Shown: positions 17,409 to 26,011, numbered from the stretch's first letter. The stretch is 64,000 bases of DNA from Rubrobacteraceae bacterium (GCA_023511405.1 JAIMBO010000002.1:1-64000), one strand, 5' to 3'. A program made the numbers and translations. Notes: a model not told the origin generated them from the letters alone.

Positions 17409-18236
17409 ATGGTTCAGGCCTCTCTGGCCGCCGCGTTCTTCGGTGGTCTGCTGTCGCTCCTGAGCCCGTGCAGCGCGCTTCTGCTCCCGGCGTTCTTCGC
17501 CTACGCCTTTCGGGAGAGACGGCGGCTCCTCGGGATGACCGTGGTCTTCTACGCCGGGCTCCTCGTCACGCTCGTCCCGCTCGGCATGGGTCTGGCCGCC
17601 GCGAGCAGGCTCTTCTACGGGCACCGCCAGGCCCTCATCGTGGCCGCGGGAGCGCTCATGATCGCCTTCGGGGTAATGCAGGTCGCCGGGAGAGGATTCG
17701 CCCTCGGGTCCGCGGTACGCCTGCAGCAGAAGATCCCGGTCGGCTCCGCGCTCTCCACCTTCGCCCTCGGGACGGTCTACGGATTCGGAGGGTTCTGCTC
17801 CGGACCGATACTCGGCGCCGTCCTCACCATCGCAGCGTCCTCCGCGAACGCGCCGTACGGGGCGCTGCTGCTCGCGGTATACGCAGCGGGGATGGCGGCG
17901 CCGCTCTTCGCGCTGGCGCTCCTGTGGGAGAAGATGGATCTCGGGCACAGGCGCTGGCTGCGGGGGAAAGATGTCTCGCTCGGCAGGTTCCGGTTGCATA
18001 GCACGAGCCTGATCTCGGGGGCCATGTTCTCGCTGCTCGGGGTCCTGTTCATCGCCACCGGGGGCACCGGCAGCCTTCCGGCACCGGCCGGCGAAGGCCT
18101 CTCCCTCACCCTGCAGAACGCGCTGCAGAGGCACGCCGGTGCGGCCACCGCATCGCTGATCGCCGGGCTGTCGCTGATCGCTCTCCTGGTCCTCCGGAGG
18201 AGGAAGTCCAGGAGAAAAGAAGACCAACGAGGGTGA
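17409..18236 (+). CDS. ccdA: CcdA-family cytochrome c biogenesis / thiol electron carrier
   Basis: The 275-residue protein has six or more helices and the paired motifs LLSPCSALLLPAF (Cys21) and GFGGFCSGPILGA (Cys131), the transmembrane cysteines of CcdA. It relays reducing equivalents from cytoplasmic thioredoxin to external thiol proteins, here most likely the DsbA lipoprotein encoded immediately upstream. The last helix is followed by a strongly basic tail (RRRKSRRKEDQRG). No cytochrome c maturation genes are in the window, so c-type cytochrome biogenesis is not specifically supported. Confidence 0.88.
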   Translation: MVQASLAAAFFGGLLSLLSPCSALLLPAFFAYAFRERRRLLGMTVVFYAGLLVTLVPLGMGLAAASRLFYGHRQALIVAAGALMIAFGVMQVAGRGFALGSAVRLQQKIPVGSALSTFALGTVYGFGGFCSGPILGAVLTIAASSANAPYGALLLAVYAAGMAAPLFALALLWEKMDLGHRRWLRGKDVSLGRFRLHSTSLISGAMFSLLGVLFIATGGTGSLPAPAGEGLSLTLQNALQRHAGAATASLIAGLSLIALLVLRRRKSRRKEDQRG

Positions 18237-18256
18237 AAGGCGCCGGGATCAGGCCC

Positions 18257-18628
18257 TCAGGCGACCATTATGTAGGTGATGAAGGCCGTCCCGAAGAGCA
18301 GCACGCCGAGCGCGATCAGCAGGTACAGCGTCACCCAGCTGGTGAAATAACCCTGTCTTATGTTCCTCCTGAACCTGATGAACAGGATCAGGGCCACGAC
18401 CTCTATGAGCCCCCCGATCGCGACAACCGTGAGCCCGATGAACGAGAGCTCCGACAAAGACACACGACCGTGCCCTCCAAGCAGGATGCTCGAGGCCTGG
18501 GCGATCGCGTGCAGCAGTACACCGAAACCTATGGCGTTGAGGCCGCTGCGCACCCAGGAGAGCATGGTCCGCTCGCTGGCGAGCACCTCCCGCCAGAGCG
18601 TCTCCCCTTCCGGAATCTCGCCCCGCAC
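18257..18628 (-). CDS. DUF202 membrane protein (second of a pair)
   Basis: The 123-residue protein has three predicted helices and the DUF202 opening LASERTMLSWVRSGLNAIGFG, then the RRNIRQGYF loop. The domain also occurs in the VTC polyphosphate complex of yeast, but the bacterial role is unknown. The GTG at 18628 is 1 base after the first DUF202 gene. Both follow the molybdopterin enzyme on the same strand and probably belong to its operon. Confidence 0.88.
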   Translation of the reverse strand: MRGEIPEGETLWREVLASERTMLSWVRSGLNAIGFGVLLHAIAQASSILLGGHGRVSLSELSFIGLTVVAIGGLIEVVALILFIRFRRNIRQGYFTSWVTLYLLIALGVLLFGTAFITYIMVA

Positions 18629-18629
18629 C

Positions 18630-19022
18630 CTAGCCTCCCACCAGAGCGTAGACGATGAAGGCGGTGGCCAGAAGAAGGCTGCCCACGACCACCACCATGT
18701 AAGGGGCGAAGCTCGCGAAGAAGTACCCCTCCCGGATCATGCGCCGGTTGCGGAAGAACTGTATGGAGCCGGCGATCAGGGTCACACACCCCAGGGCGAC
18801 CATCAAGATGCCGAAGATCTCCGAAGCTCCCGCTCCCCCTCCCTGTGTGCCGGCCACCAGGGCACCGGCCCGCTCGACGACGAAGCCCACCGAGATCAGG
18901 CCGACCCCCGTCCTGACCCACGCGAGTAGGGTCCTCTCGTTGGCCAGGTGTTCTCTGATCTCCGCGTCTCGCGAAGGTCGCTCGGCCTTCCCCTCGAGCA
19001 TCCCGCGCCAGAAGGACTTCAA
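18630..19022 (-). CDS. DUF202 membrane protein (first of a pair)
   Basis: The 130-residue protein has the DUF202 signature LANERTLLAWVRTGVGLISVGFVVERA, a Gly/Ala-rich loop, two further helices and the FFRNRRMIREGYF motif. It shares the same layout as its neighbour, so the two may form a heteromer after duplication. It starts 71 bases downstream of the molybdopterin oxidoreductase stop; no strong terminator is visible between them. Confidence 0.88.
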   Translation of the reverse strand: MKSFWRGMLEGKAERPSRDAEIREHLANERTLLAWVRTGVGLISVGFVVERAGALVAGTQGGGAGASEIFGILMVALGCVTLIAGSIQFFRNRRMIREGYFFASFAPYMVVVVGSLLLATAFIVYALVGG

Positions 19023-19093
19023 GCTCCGCCTCCGGTCAAGGTCCCGCCGCCTCTCACCACACAGCGAAAGGATAACACCCCTCTATCCCCGCC

Positions 19094-22003
19094 TCAGCCG
19101 CCTTCGGGCCGGACGAAGAACATCTCGCGGGCGGGACGGAAGGGACGGTCGAAGACCTCCGGCCGCCTGAGCCCGTTCTCCAGGGGTCCGGGTCGGGTCA
19201 TCGCGAGCCACCGACGGTAGACCTCGAGGCTCTTCTTCGTATCCACGTAGACGTCCCCGTAGCGGTCTCCCTCGCGGGCCTTCTCGACGAAGACGGCCTG
19301 ATGCCAGCAGTGCATCCCGCTTATCGGGTCTGGATGGACCGGGAAGGTGAGGTTCTGGTGCACCCCGCCGTCCCCCCAGAAGATGCGCTTGGTGTCGGGG
19401 TCGGAAGACTCGTAGGGCCCGGGACCCTCGATCTGGCGCATCCTCCAGGTGCCGTCCTCGGCCCGCTCTATCTCGACCAGGGCGTTCGACCAGCGGTCCG
19501 CCTGGTCCTGCCTCCTGCGCCAGCGACCCAGGTGGTGCGAGCAGGCGACGACACCCGGCGTTATCCCCTCGGTGACCCACGCGTGGTTCACCGAGTAGCC
19601 GATCTCGGTCACGACCCGAACCAGGTCCCCGGTCTCTATGCCGCGCTCCTCGGCGTCCTTCGGGTGGATCCAGAGCGGGTTCTTGTTGGAGATCTCGTTG
19701 AGCCACTTGGAGTTTCCGCTACGGGTGTGGATGAGCGTGGGCAGACGGAAGGTGGCGTTGAGGACGAGCTGCCCCTCCTCGAGGTTCTCCGGGTGGACGT
19801 GGCTCTTCTCGTAGCAGGGCGTGGCGTACTCGGGCCAGCCCCACTCGGCGAGCGTCCGGGAGAAGATCTCGAGCTTGCCGCTCCTGGTCGGGAAACCTTC
19901 GCGGGGTTCACCCTTCACCTGCACCCCGACGTGCGGCAGACGGCGTTTCTCCCTTATGACCCCCTCGCTGCGGCTCTCTTCGGTGGTGAGGGTGCCGTCC
20001 GGTTCGACGCGGGCACCCTCCACCTCCTCGGGAGAGAGGATGCGCATGTGGCGCTCGTACGTCTCGCGCTTTATCTCGAAGGCCCCGTAGCGTCTCATGT
20101 ACTCGAGCGGCGTGAGCCCCTCCTCGGCGGCCTTCTCCGGCAGGCCGGGTACGGCGTTCTCGAAGATCCAGCGGTAGTACTCCTCGACGGTGAGCTTCTC
20201 GCCGGGCCGGTAGGGGCTCTCGAAGTGTTCCCGGATGCCCAGAGCCCCGTCCGGGTCTATCTTCCAGGAGAGCTCGATCCAGAACTCGTCGTCCTCCCAG
20301 ACCTCGCCGGGGTTGGCTTCGTAGGTGTAAGTGATCTTCTCCCCCCGCCGCCTCGCCGCCTCTCTCAAGACCGGCTGCCTGAAAGACAGCCAGGTTCCCG
20401 AGTGGGTCTCCTGGCTCATCAGGTCGTGACGCTCCGGGCCGTGCCCCAAAGGAAGCACGTAGTCGGCGAAGTACGCCGTCTCGTTCCACGTCGGCGTCAG
20501 GGCCACGTGGCAGCCGACGTACTCCTCGTTCTGCAGGACCTCCATCCAGCTGAAGCCGTCCGGGAAGGTCCACACCGGGTTGATGACCCGGCTGAAGTAC
20601 ACCTCCATCCTCCCACGCCCTTCCATGAGGAAATGCGGGATGAGGAAGCTCATCTCGTAGTTGGCGAGCGGGTACTCGTCCGGGTAGTTGAGAGAGTTCC
20701 ACGCCTTCTGCGGCTCGGGGTGCTTCCAGAACTTCGGCACCCACTTGCTCCAGCCGTTCGGGTTGGTCCCACCCTTGCGGCCCCAGCTCCCGGTGAGGAC
20801 GTTCAGGAAGACGAGCGCCCTGCCGGCCATCCAGCCGTGCAGGTTGGCCGCCGTCGCCGCCCGCCAGGTGTGCGAGGCGACGCGCGGCGCGGCCTCCCCG
20901 ATGACCCGGGCCACCTCGACTATCTTCCCGGCCTCGACCCCGCTCTCCCTCTCGGCGTACTCTGGGGTGTAGGAGGCATAATCCTCTTTCAAAGCCTCGA
21001 TGAAGGCGTCGAAGGAGTCCTGCTCCCTCTCCGGGTGTTTGTTCTGCATGTACTCGGGCCAGTTGGTCCAGTCGCGCAGGTACTCCGCGTCGTAGAGGCC
21101 CTCGTCGAGGATCACCTTCGCCATCGCAAGGAAGAGGGCGGCCTCCGAGCCCGGACGGGCCGGCAACCAGTAGTCGGCCATCGCCGCCGAGTTGGAGAGG
21201 CGGGGGTCGACGACGATGAGCTTCGCCCCCTTCATCTTGCCCTCGATGATGCGCTGGGCGTGCGGGTTGAAGTAGTGGCCGGTCTCGAGGTGGGAGCTCA
21301 TCAGTATTATGGCCCGGGCGTTCGCGTGGTCGGGGGAGGGCCGGTCGAAACCACCCCACACCTGGTACCCGAACCGCCCGCCGGAGGAGCAGACGTTGGT
21401 GTGCGAGGTATGGGCGTCCACGCCCCACGCCTTGAAGACGCGGTCCATGTGCTCGAGCTCGAAGCCGGGCCGGCCGACGTGGTAGAAGATCTCGTCGCGC
21501 CGCCCCTCCACGATGGCCCGGCGCACCCGCTGCGCTATGTCTTCGAGTGCTTCATCCCAGGAGACGCGCTCCCACTGTCCCGATCCGCGCGGCCCCTTCC
21601 TCTTCAGAGGGTAGAGGATGCGGCTGGGGTCCTTGATCTGGTTGATGGTCGCAGGTCCTTTGGCGCAGTTGCGTCCGCGGCTCCCGGGGTGCAGCGGGTG
21701 CCCCTCGAACTTGCGGACCTCGCGGCTCTCTTTGTCTATGTAGGCGAGCAGCCCGCAGGCGGCTTCGCAGTTGAAACAGACGGTCGGGACGATCTGGTAG
21801 CTCTTCTTCTGTCGGCGGGTCCACCCTTTCGCCTCGTACTCCGTCCAGTCGTCCCACCGCTCGGGCGGGGGATATCCGGTGAGCGAGCTGCCCGGCGCGA
21901 GCCGGCGCACGTCCCCCCGCTCCGGCTGGTCCACGTCGGGAATGATGTGGAGTTTCGTCGCCACCCGCTCGATGAGCGGTCTTTTCGGTTCCACGCGAGT
22001 CAC
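19094..22003 (-). CDS. Molybdopterin oxidoreductase catalytic subunit, SoeA/PsrA-like
   Basis: The 969-residue DMSO-reductase-family protein has the N-terminal [4Fe-4S] site VCFNCEAACG...NCAKG (Cys76, 79, 83, 113), an NVCSSGG segment whose Cys205 is a likely Mo ligand, and the C-terminal dinucleotide-binding domain (NKNPLWIHPKDAEERGIETGD). There is no Tat or Sec signal, so it should act in the cytoplasm. Size, location and the neighbouring FeS/NrfD subunit best fit sulfite dehydrogenase SoeA. Polysulfide, thiosulfate or tetrathionate reductases are alternatives, though those normally carry Tat signals. Confidence 0.85.
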   Translation of the reverse strand: MTRVEPKRPLIERVATKLHIIPDVDQPERGDVRRLAPGSSLTGYPPPERWDDWTEYEAKGWTRRQKKSYQIVPTVCFNCEAACGLLAYIDKESREVRKFEGHPLHPGSRGRNCAKGPATINQIKDPSRILYPLKRKGPRGSGQWERVSWDEALEDIAQRVRRAIVEGRRDEIFYHVGRPGFELEHMDRVFKAWGVDAHTSHTNVCSSGGRFGYQVWGGFDRPSPDHANARAIILMSSHLETGHYFNPHAQRIIEGKMKGAKLIVVDPRLSNSAAMADYWLPARPGSEAALFLAMAKVILDEGLYDAEYLRDWTNWPEYMQNKHPEREQDSFDAFIEALKEDYASYTPEYAERESGVEAGKIVEVARVIGEAAPRVASHTWRAATAANLHGWMAGRALVFLNVLTGSWGRKGGTNPNGWSKWVPKFWKHPEPQKAWNSLNYPDEYPLANYEMSFLIPHFLMEGRGRMEVYFSRVINPVWTFPDGFSWMEVLQNEEYVGCHVALTPTWNETAYFADYVLPLGHGPERHDLMSQETHSGTWLSFRQPVLREAARRRGEKITYTYEANPGEVWEDDEFWIELSWKIDPDGALGIREHFESPYRPGEKLTVEEYYRWIFENAVPGLPEKAAEEGLTPLEYMRRYGAFEIKRETYERHMRILSPEEVEGARVEPDGTLTTEESRSEGVIREKRRLPHVGVQVKGEPREGFPTRSGKLEIFSRTLAEWGWPEYATPCYEKSHVHPENLEEGQLVLNATFRLPTLIHTRSGNSKWLNEISNKNPLWIHPKDAEERGIETGDLVRVVTEIGYSVNHAWVTEGITPGVVACSHHLGRWRRRQDQADRWSNALVEIERAEDGTWRMRQIEGPGPYESSDPDTKRIFWGDGGVHQNLTFPVHPDPISGMHCWHQAVFVEKAREGDRYGDVYVDTKKSLEVYRRWLAMTRPGPLENGLRRPEVFDRPFRPAREMFFVRPEGG

Positions 22004-22021
22004 TCTCTCCTCCTCCTACCT

Positions 22022-23644
22022 TCAGGCCAGCGGGATGAGCTGCGGGGCCTCGACCCAGGCGTGCTCGGTCGCGAAGATCCCGACGAGCGCGAAGACCCCG
22101 GCCGCGGCCGCGAGCACCGGGACCCCGAAGAGCGCCGAGAGCCCGACGAGCCCGAGCGGAACCAGGCTCCCCAGCCCGACCGAGACCCCCCAGAAGAGCC
22201 TCCGGTAGCGCCCCTTGTAGATCATCTCGGCCGCGCGCGCCGCATCGCGGTCGGGGTGCCTGACGCCGAGCTCGGCCCAGAAGACCAGCAGCCCGACGAG
22301 AAGCCCCGCCGCGAGCACGGCCGAGAGCATGCCCTGCAAAGGAGCGAGCCCCCCGACGAACAGCGAAGCGATCAGAAGCGTCCCGGCCCCGGCGACCGCG
22401 GCGTGGGTGAGCATGTGCACCGGGAGCGCCGGGCTCTGCCAGAAGCTGCGCCCCTTGGACTGGGCGAAGAGGTACGCGGTGTAGACGGCCGTCGCCCCGG
22501 CGGCGGCGACGAGCGGCCAGGCGAGCACGGCGGTCGCCTCCTGCCCCACCTCGTCCGGGAGAACCCCGAAGAAGGCGAGCGCCTCGGCGACCATCCAGAG
22601 CCCGAGCAGGGCCCCGAAGCCGGTGATGATGTACGCGCCCTTTACCAGCCAGCTCCTCCACTGCGGCCGCAGCAGGACGTAGTGGAAGCGGTCCGGCCGG
22701 TCGAGGTCGAGGATGAGAAGCGCCCCGGTGGCGAGCAGGAACACGAGCCCGAGCAACGCCCCACTCCACAGGGCCACCCCCGAGAGCGCCACCCCGAGCC
22801 CGGCCGCGAGGAACGTGATCCCGGCCGCACCGGCCGATATCGCCTTGGTCCAGACGTAGGCGGGAACCTCCCGGCCCCACATCACGCCCTTGTTCGGCTC
22901 GTCGTAGGTGCGCCGCGCCCGCTCGGGTTGGGGCTCCGGCTCGCCACGACCCGGCTTCTTCCCGAGCGGGATGATCCCCTGCAGCACACCCCCTCCGCCG
23001 GCGTTCGGGCTGTCCGGGGCGTGGTGCCCGACGCCCCGCCTCTGGTTGGACCACATGTAGTCCGACGCGACGGGGGCGTCGTCGGGGGTGAGCGCGGCCT
23101 CGTCCCCGTTTATGTAGAAGAGCTTCGGCTTCGTACCCTTCTCCGGCCTGCGGGTGGTCACCTTCTCGCGGGAGAGGAGGCGGCTGATCTCGGTCGTCGG
23201 ATCGTCCATGTCCCCGCTTATGATCGCGTGCTCCGGGCAGACGTTGACGCAGGCGGGCTCGAGTCCCATGTCCACCCGATGGGCGCAGTAGTTGCACTTG
23301 GCCGCCGTGTGGCTGTCGGGATCTATGTACAGGGCGTCGTACGGACACGCCTGGGTGCAGGCCTTGCACCCGATGCACCGGTCGCTGTTGAAGTCCACGA
23401 TCCCGTCGTCGCGGATGTACAGCGCCGTCACCGGGCAGGCTTCGACACAGGGCGCGTCCTCGCAGTGGTTGCAACGCATCACGTGGAAGGCTCGCTGGGT
23501 GTCGGGGAATTCCCCCTTCTCGATGTACTTCACCCAGGTCCGGTTCACCCCGAGCGGCACCTCGTGCTCGGCTTTGCACGCCACCGTGCACGCGTGACAG
23601 CCGATGCATTTTCGGTTGTCTATGATGAAGCCGTAGTTCGCCAA
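22022..23644 (-). CDS. Ferredoxin-NrfD fusion: four [4Fe-4S] clusters plus membrane anchor
   Basis: The 540-residue protein joins two subunits that are usually separate. Residues 1-140 carry four cysteine clusters (13/16/19/23, 58/61/66/70, 90/93/96/100, 117/120/132/136) as in PsrB/SoeB. A polar linker of about 100 residues follows, then about eight helices of a NrfD/PsrC/SoeC-type quinone-binding anchor. It would wire the adjacent Mo enzyme to the quinone pool. It starts at an ATG behind GAGGTTCC and ends 18 bases before the Mo subunit. Confidence 0.9.
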   Translation of the reverse strand: MANYGFIIDNRKCIGCHACTVACKAEHEVPLGVNRTWVKYIEKGEFPDTQRAFHVMRCNHCEDAPCVEACPVTALYIRDDGIVDFNSDRCIGCKACTQACPYDALYIDPDSHTAAKCNYCAHRVDMGLEPACVNVCPEHAIISGDMDDPTTEISRLLSREKVTTRRPEKGTKPKLFYINGDEAALTPDDAPVASDYMWSNQRRGVGHHAPDSPNAGGGGVLQGIIPLGKKPGRGEPEPQPERARRTYDEPNKGVMWGREVPAYVWTKAISAGAAGITFLAAGLGVALSGVALWSGALLGLVFLLATGALLILDLDRPDRFHYVLLRPQWRSWLVKGAYIITGFGALLGLWMVAEALAFFGVLPDEVGQEATAVLAWPLVAAAGATAVYTAYLFAQSKGRSFWQSPALPVHMLTHAAVAGAGTLLIASLFVGGLAPLQGMLSAVLAAGLLVGLLVFWAELGVRHPDRDAARAAEMIYKGRYRRLFWGVSVGLGSLVPLGLVGLSALFGVPVLAAAAGVFALVGIFATEHAWVEAPQLIPLA

Positions 23645-23691
23645 GGAACCTCCTCTTCTATCTCCACACGCCGCTGGGGACGCTCACGCGC

Positions 23692-24342
23692 TCACACCCG
23701 GCTCCCCGCCGAGCGGAGCAGGTAGAGCGTCATTACACCCCCCGCCAGAAGGAGGACCCCACCGACCAGCGCACCGACCGACATCCCCCCGGTCTCCGGC
23801 AGCCCGGGAGCCCCGGCAGGGTCGAGGATCACCCAACCCACCCCGGCTCCTTTGATGGGATGGACGAGCTCGGTGCCGCTTATCTCCGGCGGCACGGGGT
23901 TCTTCGTGATTCGAATCGGGCTGCCCGGCTCTACGTCGTAGTAGCCGCTGCTCGTGGAAATGGCCGGGTTGTCGATCACGGCTTTCACCGGCGCCTCGAA
24001 CATGCCCACCAGTTGACCGGTCTTGAGGTCCGTCACCCGGAACGCAAAGTTGGTGACGACGACCTCACCCGCCGGAGCGTAAGGTTGAAAGGTGGAGTTC
24101 TCCCCCTGCAATATCTCGAAACGTACGGGATCCGAGAAAGCATTGGCAGGTATCTCAGCCTTTATCTCGCCGTTGCCAACGGTCGCAGCCTGCCCCGGCT
24201 GCAGGTCCGCGGACGCCACCACCCGTCCGAAACCGAACCGGGAGAGATCGGGCACGGCCTGCTGGGCGGCCGCCGGAACGGCGAACGCAAGGATCGTGAC
24301 GAGAACCACAGCCGAAAAGAATGCCGGTTTCTTTCGGATCAT
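23692..24342 (-). CDS. Secreted protein with LPETG sorting signal
   Basis: The 216-residue protein starts at ATG 24342 behind GGAGGG. It has a signal peptide (MIRKKP... to AVPAAAQ, about 27 residues), a beta-rich domain of about 150 residues, and a C-terminal sorting signal: LPETG at 181-185, a hydrophobic helix and the tail LRSAGSRV. A sortase should anchor it to the wall; no sortase is in the window. It is the first gene of the Mo oxidoreductase operon, 47 bases upstream of the ferredoxin-NrfD gene. The ligand is unknown. Confidence 0.8.
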   Translation of the reverse strand: MIRKKPAFFSAVVLVTILAFAVPAAAQQAVPDLSRFGFGRVVASADLQPGQAATVGNGEIKAEIPANAFSDPVRFEILQGENSTFQPYAPAGEVVVTNFAFRVTDLKTGQLVGMFEAPVKAVIDNPAISTSSGYYDVEPGSPIRITKNPVPPEISGTELVHPIKGAGVGWVILDPAGAPGLPETGGMSVGALVGGVLLLAGGVMTLYLLRSAGSRV

Positions 24343-24550
24343 CTTCCCCAACCCTCCTGCACCATCGCGGCCTCCTCCAACCAATCTCCTCGTAACCCTC
24401 CTACAGAGGGAGAACTCTCCCGGCCATGCTAGCAACGCCCCGAGAGCCGAACCATACTCGCCCCCCGAACGAGCCATAGGCTCCTCCTATACAATCTCCG
24501 TCACCGGGGCACTATACTTCTTGCGGGTACGGATTCTCGGGGAGCAAAAG

Positions 24551-24997
24551 ATGTACGAAGAGCAGGGAACAGGCCTGAAGGTTCGCAACGGCAACCTGGA
24601 GATCGCGCGCCTGAACGCGAAGGTCGCCTCCATAAAGCTCTCCATCCGGGCTCTTCTGGGGTGGGGTGCGGCGATACTCCTGATCTCGGGGCCGCTCTCC
24701 GCGCTCACGCACCTGTGGTGGCTGGTGCTGATCTTCGGGGCGATCCTCCCGCTCGCGGTCGGGGCCGGCAGCCGCCTCTCGGGACTTGCTCAGACCAGGG
24801 CCCGCCTCGCCGCCGAGGCCGACGGCGAGAAGGAGCTCCTGCTCGCGCTCGAGCGCTGCGGGTCGCTCACGCCCGCCCGGGCGGCGATAGAGACCTCCCT
24901 GAACGTCTCTGAAGCGGACCGCCTGCTCGGCGAGCTCGCCGCGGCGGGTTACCTGGAGGTGCGCGTCGAGGACGGCAGGATCACCTACACCCTCTGA
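24551..24997 (+). CDS. Small membrane protein with C-terminal winged-helix-like domain
   Basis: The 148-residue protein has a polar start, two helices (about 30-70, rich in Leu/Ile/Trp) and a C-terminal soluble part, LLLALERCGSLTPARAAIETSLNVSEADRLLGELAAAGYLEVR, that looks like a winged helix. GGGGAG lies 6 bases before the ATG. Membrane-tethered winged helices can be regulators, but nothing shows its target. It is divergent from the LPETG gene and overlaps the end of the LysR gene by 13 bases. Confidence 0.75.
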   Translation: MYEEQGTGLKVRNGNLEIARLNAKVASIKLSIRALLGWGAAILLISGPLSALTHLWWLVLIFGAILPLAVGAGSRLSGLAQTRARLAAEADGEKELLLALERCGSLTPARAAIETSLNVSEADRLLGELAAAGYLEVRVEDGRITYTL

Positions 24998-25881
24998 GAG
25001 AGATCCCGCCGACAGATCCCGAGCAGGTACTCGAAGAACTTCCGCTCCGTCGGGTTCAGCTCCGCCGAAGGGTTGCGGATCATGGTGAACCGCCGCGGGA
25101 TCGAGAACCCCTCCGCAACCGCCAGATGCCCGGCCTCTATCTCCAGGCGTATCGTCTCCCGCGAGAGCAGCGAGAAACCGAGCCCGGCCTCTATCGCTTC
25201 CTTGATCGCCCCGGTGCTCCCCAGCTCCATCCGAACGTCCAGCACGATCCCCATCTCCGAGACCGCCCGCTCTATCACCTCCCGCGTCCCCGATCCCTTC
25301 TCGCGCGAGATGAACGGCTCAGAACCGAGCTTCCCCGCCTCCACACCCTCCCGCACCCACGGATGACCCGGCGCGACCACCACGACCAGCTCGTCCTCCA
25401 GCAGCGGTACGCTCTCGAACGTCCCCCGCACCTCACCACCCTCTATGACGCCGAAGGCAACCGTCCCCCGCCCCACCAGCGACAAAACCTCCCTGGTGTT
25501 GCCCACGAAGAGCTCCGGCAGCACCCCCGGCTCCCGCTCCCGAAACCCCCGCAACCATACCGGGAACAGATGCTCCCCGAGCGTCGAACTCGCCGCCACG
25601 TACAGCCGCGAGTCCCTCCGGCCACGCAGCGTGTGCAATACCTCCTCCACCCCCTCAACCTCGTCCAGCGCCCGCCGCGCCTGCTCGTAGAGCAGCCTCC
25701 CGTGCTCCGTAGGTTCCACCCCACGCCGCGAACGCTTGAGAAGCGGTACCCGCGCCTCCCGCTCGAGCTCCGCCAGACGCTCGCTCACGCTCGGCTGTGA
25801 CAGGTACATCCGCTGCGCAGCCCCCGAGACGCTCCCCTCCTCCACCGCCGCACAGAACGCCTGCAGAGACCTGAGCTTCAT
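24985..25881 (-). CDS. LysR-family transcriptional regulator (CysB/CbbR-like)
   Basis: The 298-residue protein has the N-terminal LysR helix-turn-helix (LQAFCAAVEEGSVSGAAQRMYLSQPSVSERLAELE) and a two-lobed effector domain. The substrate-binding half resembles regulators that sense sulfur or phosphorylated ligands, but no ligand can be assigned. It is divergent from the SQR gene across a 223-base AT-rich gap with inverted repeats, the normal arrangement for a LysR regulator and its target. Confidence 0.92.
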   Translation of the reverse strand: MKLRSLQAFCAAVEEGSVSGAAQRMYLSQPSVSERLAELEREARVPLLKRSRRGVEPTEHGRLLYEQARRALDEVEGVEEVLHTLRGRRDSRLYVAASSTLGEHLFPVWLRGFREREPGVLPELFVGNTREVLSLVGRGTVAFGVIEGGEVRGTFESVPLLEDELVVVVAPGHPWVREGVEAGKLGSEPFISREKGSGTREVIERAVSEMGIVLDVRMELGSTGAIKEAIEAGLGFSLLSRETIRLEIEAGHLAVAEGFSIPRRFTMIRNPSAELNPTERKFFEYLLGICRRDLSQRV

Positions 25882-25917
25882 GACCCCTCTCTCATCTTCG
25901 CTTTTATTTCATATATT

Positions 25918-25933
25918 ACTATACTAATATAGT
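25918..25933. promoter_or_regulatory. Inverted repeat ACTATA-N4-TATAGT upstream of lysR
   Basis: A perfect inverted repeat lies 37 bases before the LysR gene. The spacing and dyad are compatible with a LysR-type autoregulatory site (a T-N11-A style dyad). The same half-sites, closer together, occur in the persulfide dioxygenase promoter at 38359-38368. Confidence 0.5.
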
Positions 25934-25943
25934 TTGAGGCTAT

Positions 25944-26011
25944 GAATATCCCCCCGGTCTCGCGACGATCTGCGCGAAAGCACACATAGGATATTCTTAT
26001 GTTTATATAAT
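25944..26011 (+). promoter_or_regulatory. SQR promoter region with inverted GGATATTC motifs
   Basis: GAATATCC (25944-25951) and GGATATTC (25989-25996) form a spaced inverted pair upstream of TATAAT (26006-26011). The second copy lies in the -35/-10 spacer. The extended form AGGATATTCT is identical to the motif in the tauE promoter. About 95 bases separate the -10 box from the SQR start, so the leader is fairly long. Confidence 0.45.

Noticed and set aside
19094-22003. Formate dehydrogenase or nitrate reductase identity for the Mo enzyme
   Set aside because: No selenocysteine-type or nitrate-reductase Asp-ligand features were seen, and the neighbours (NrfD fusion, sulfur genes) fit the SoeA/PsrA branch better.
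19301-23725. A 1474-codon open frame on the plus strand, and similar very long frames at 8372-11716 (+) and 40409-44419 (-)
   Set aside because: They lie opposite well-identified genes and show the Arg/Pro/Val/Asp-rich composition of antisense GC-rich DNA. No domain motifs are seen in them.
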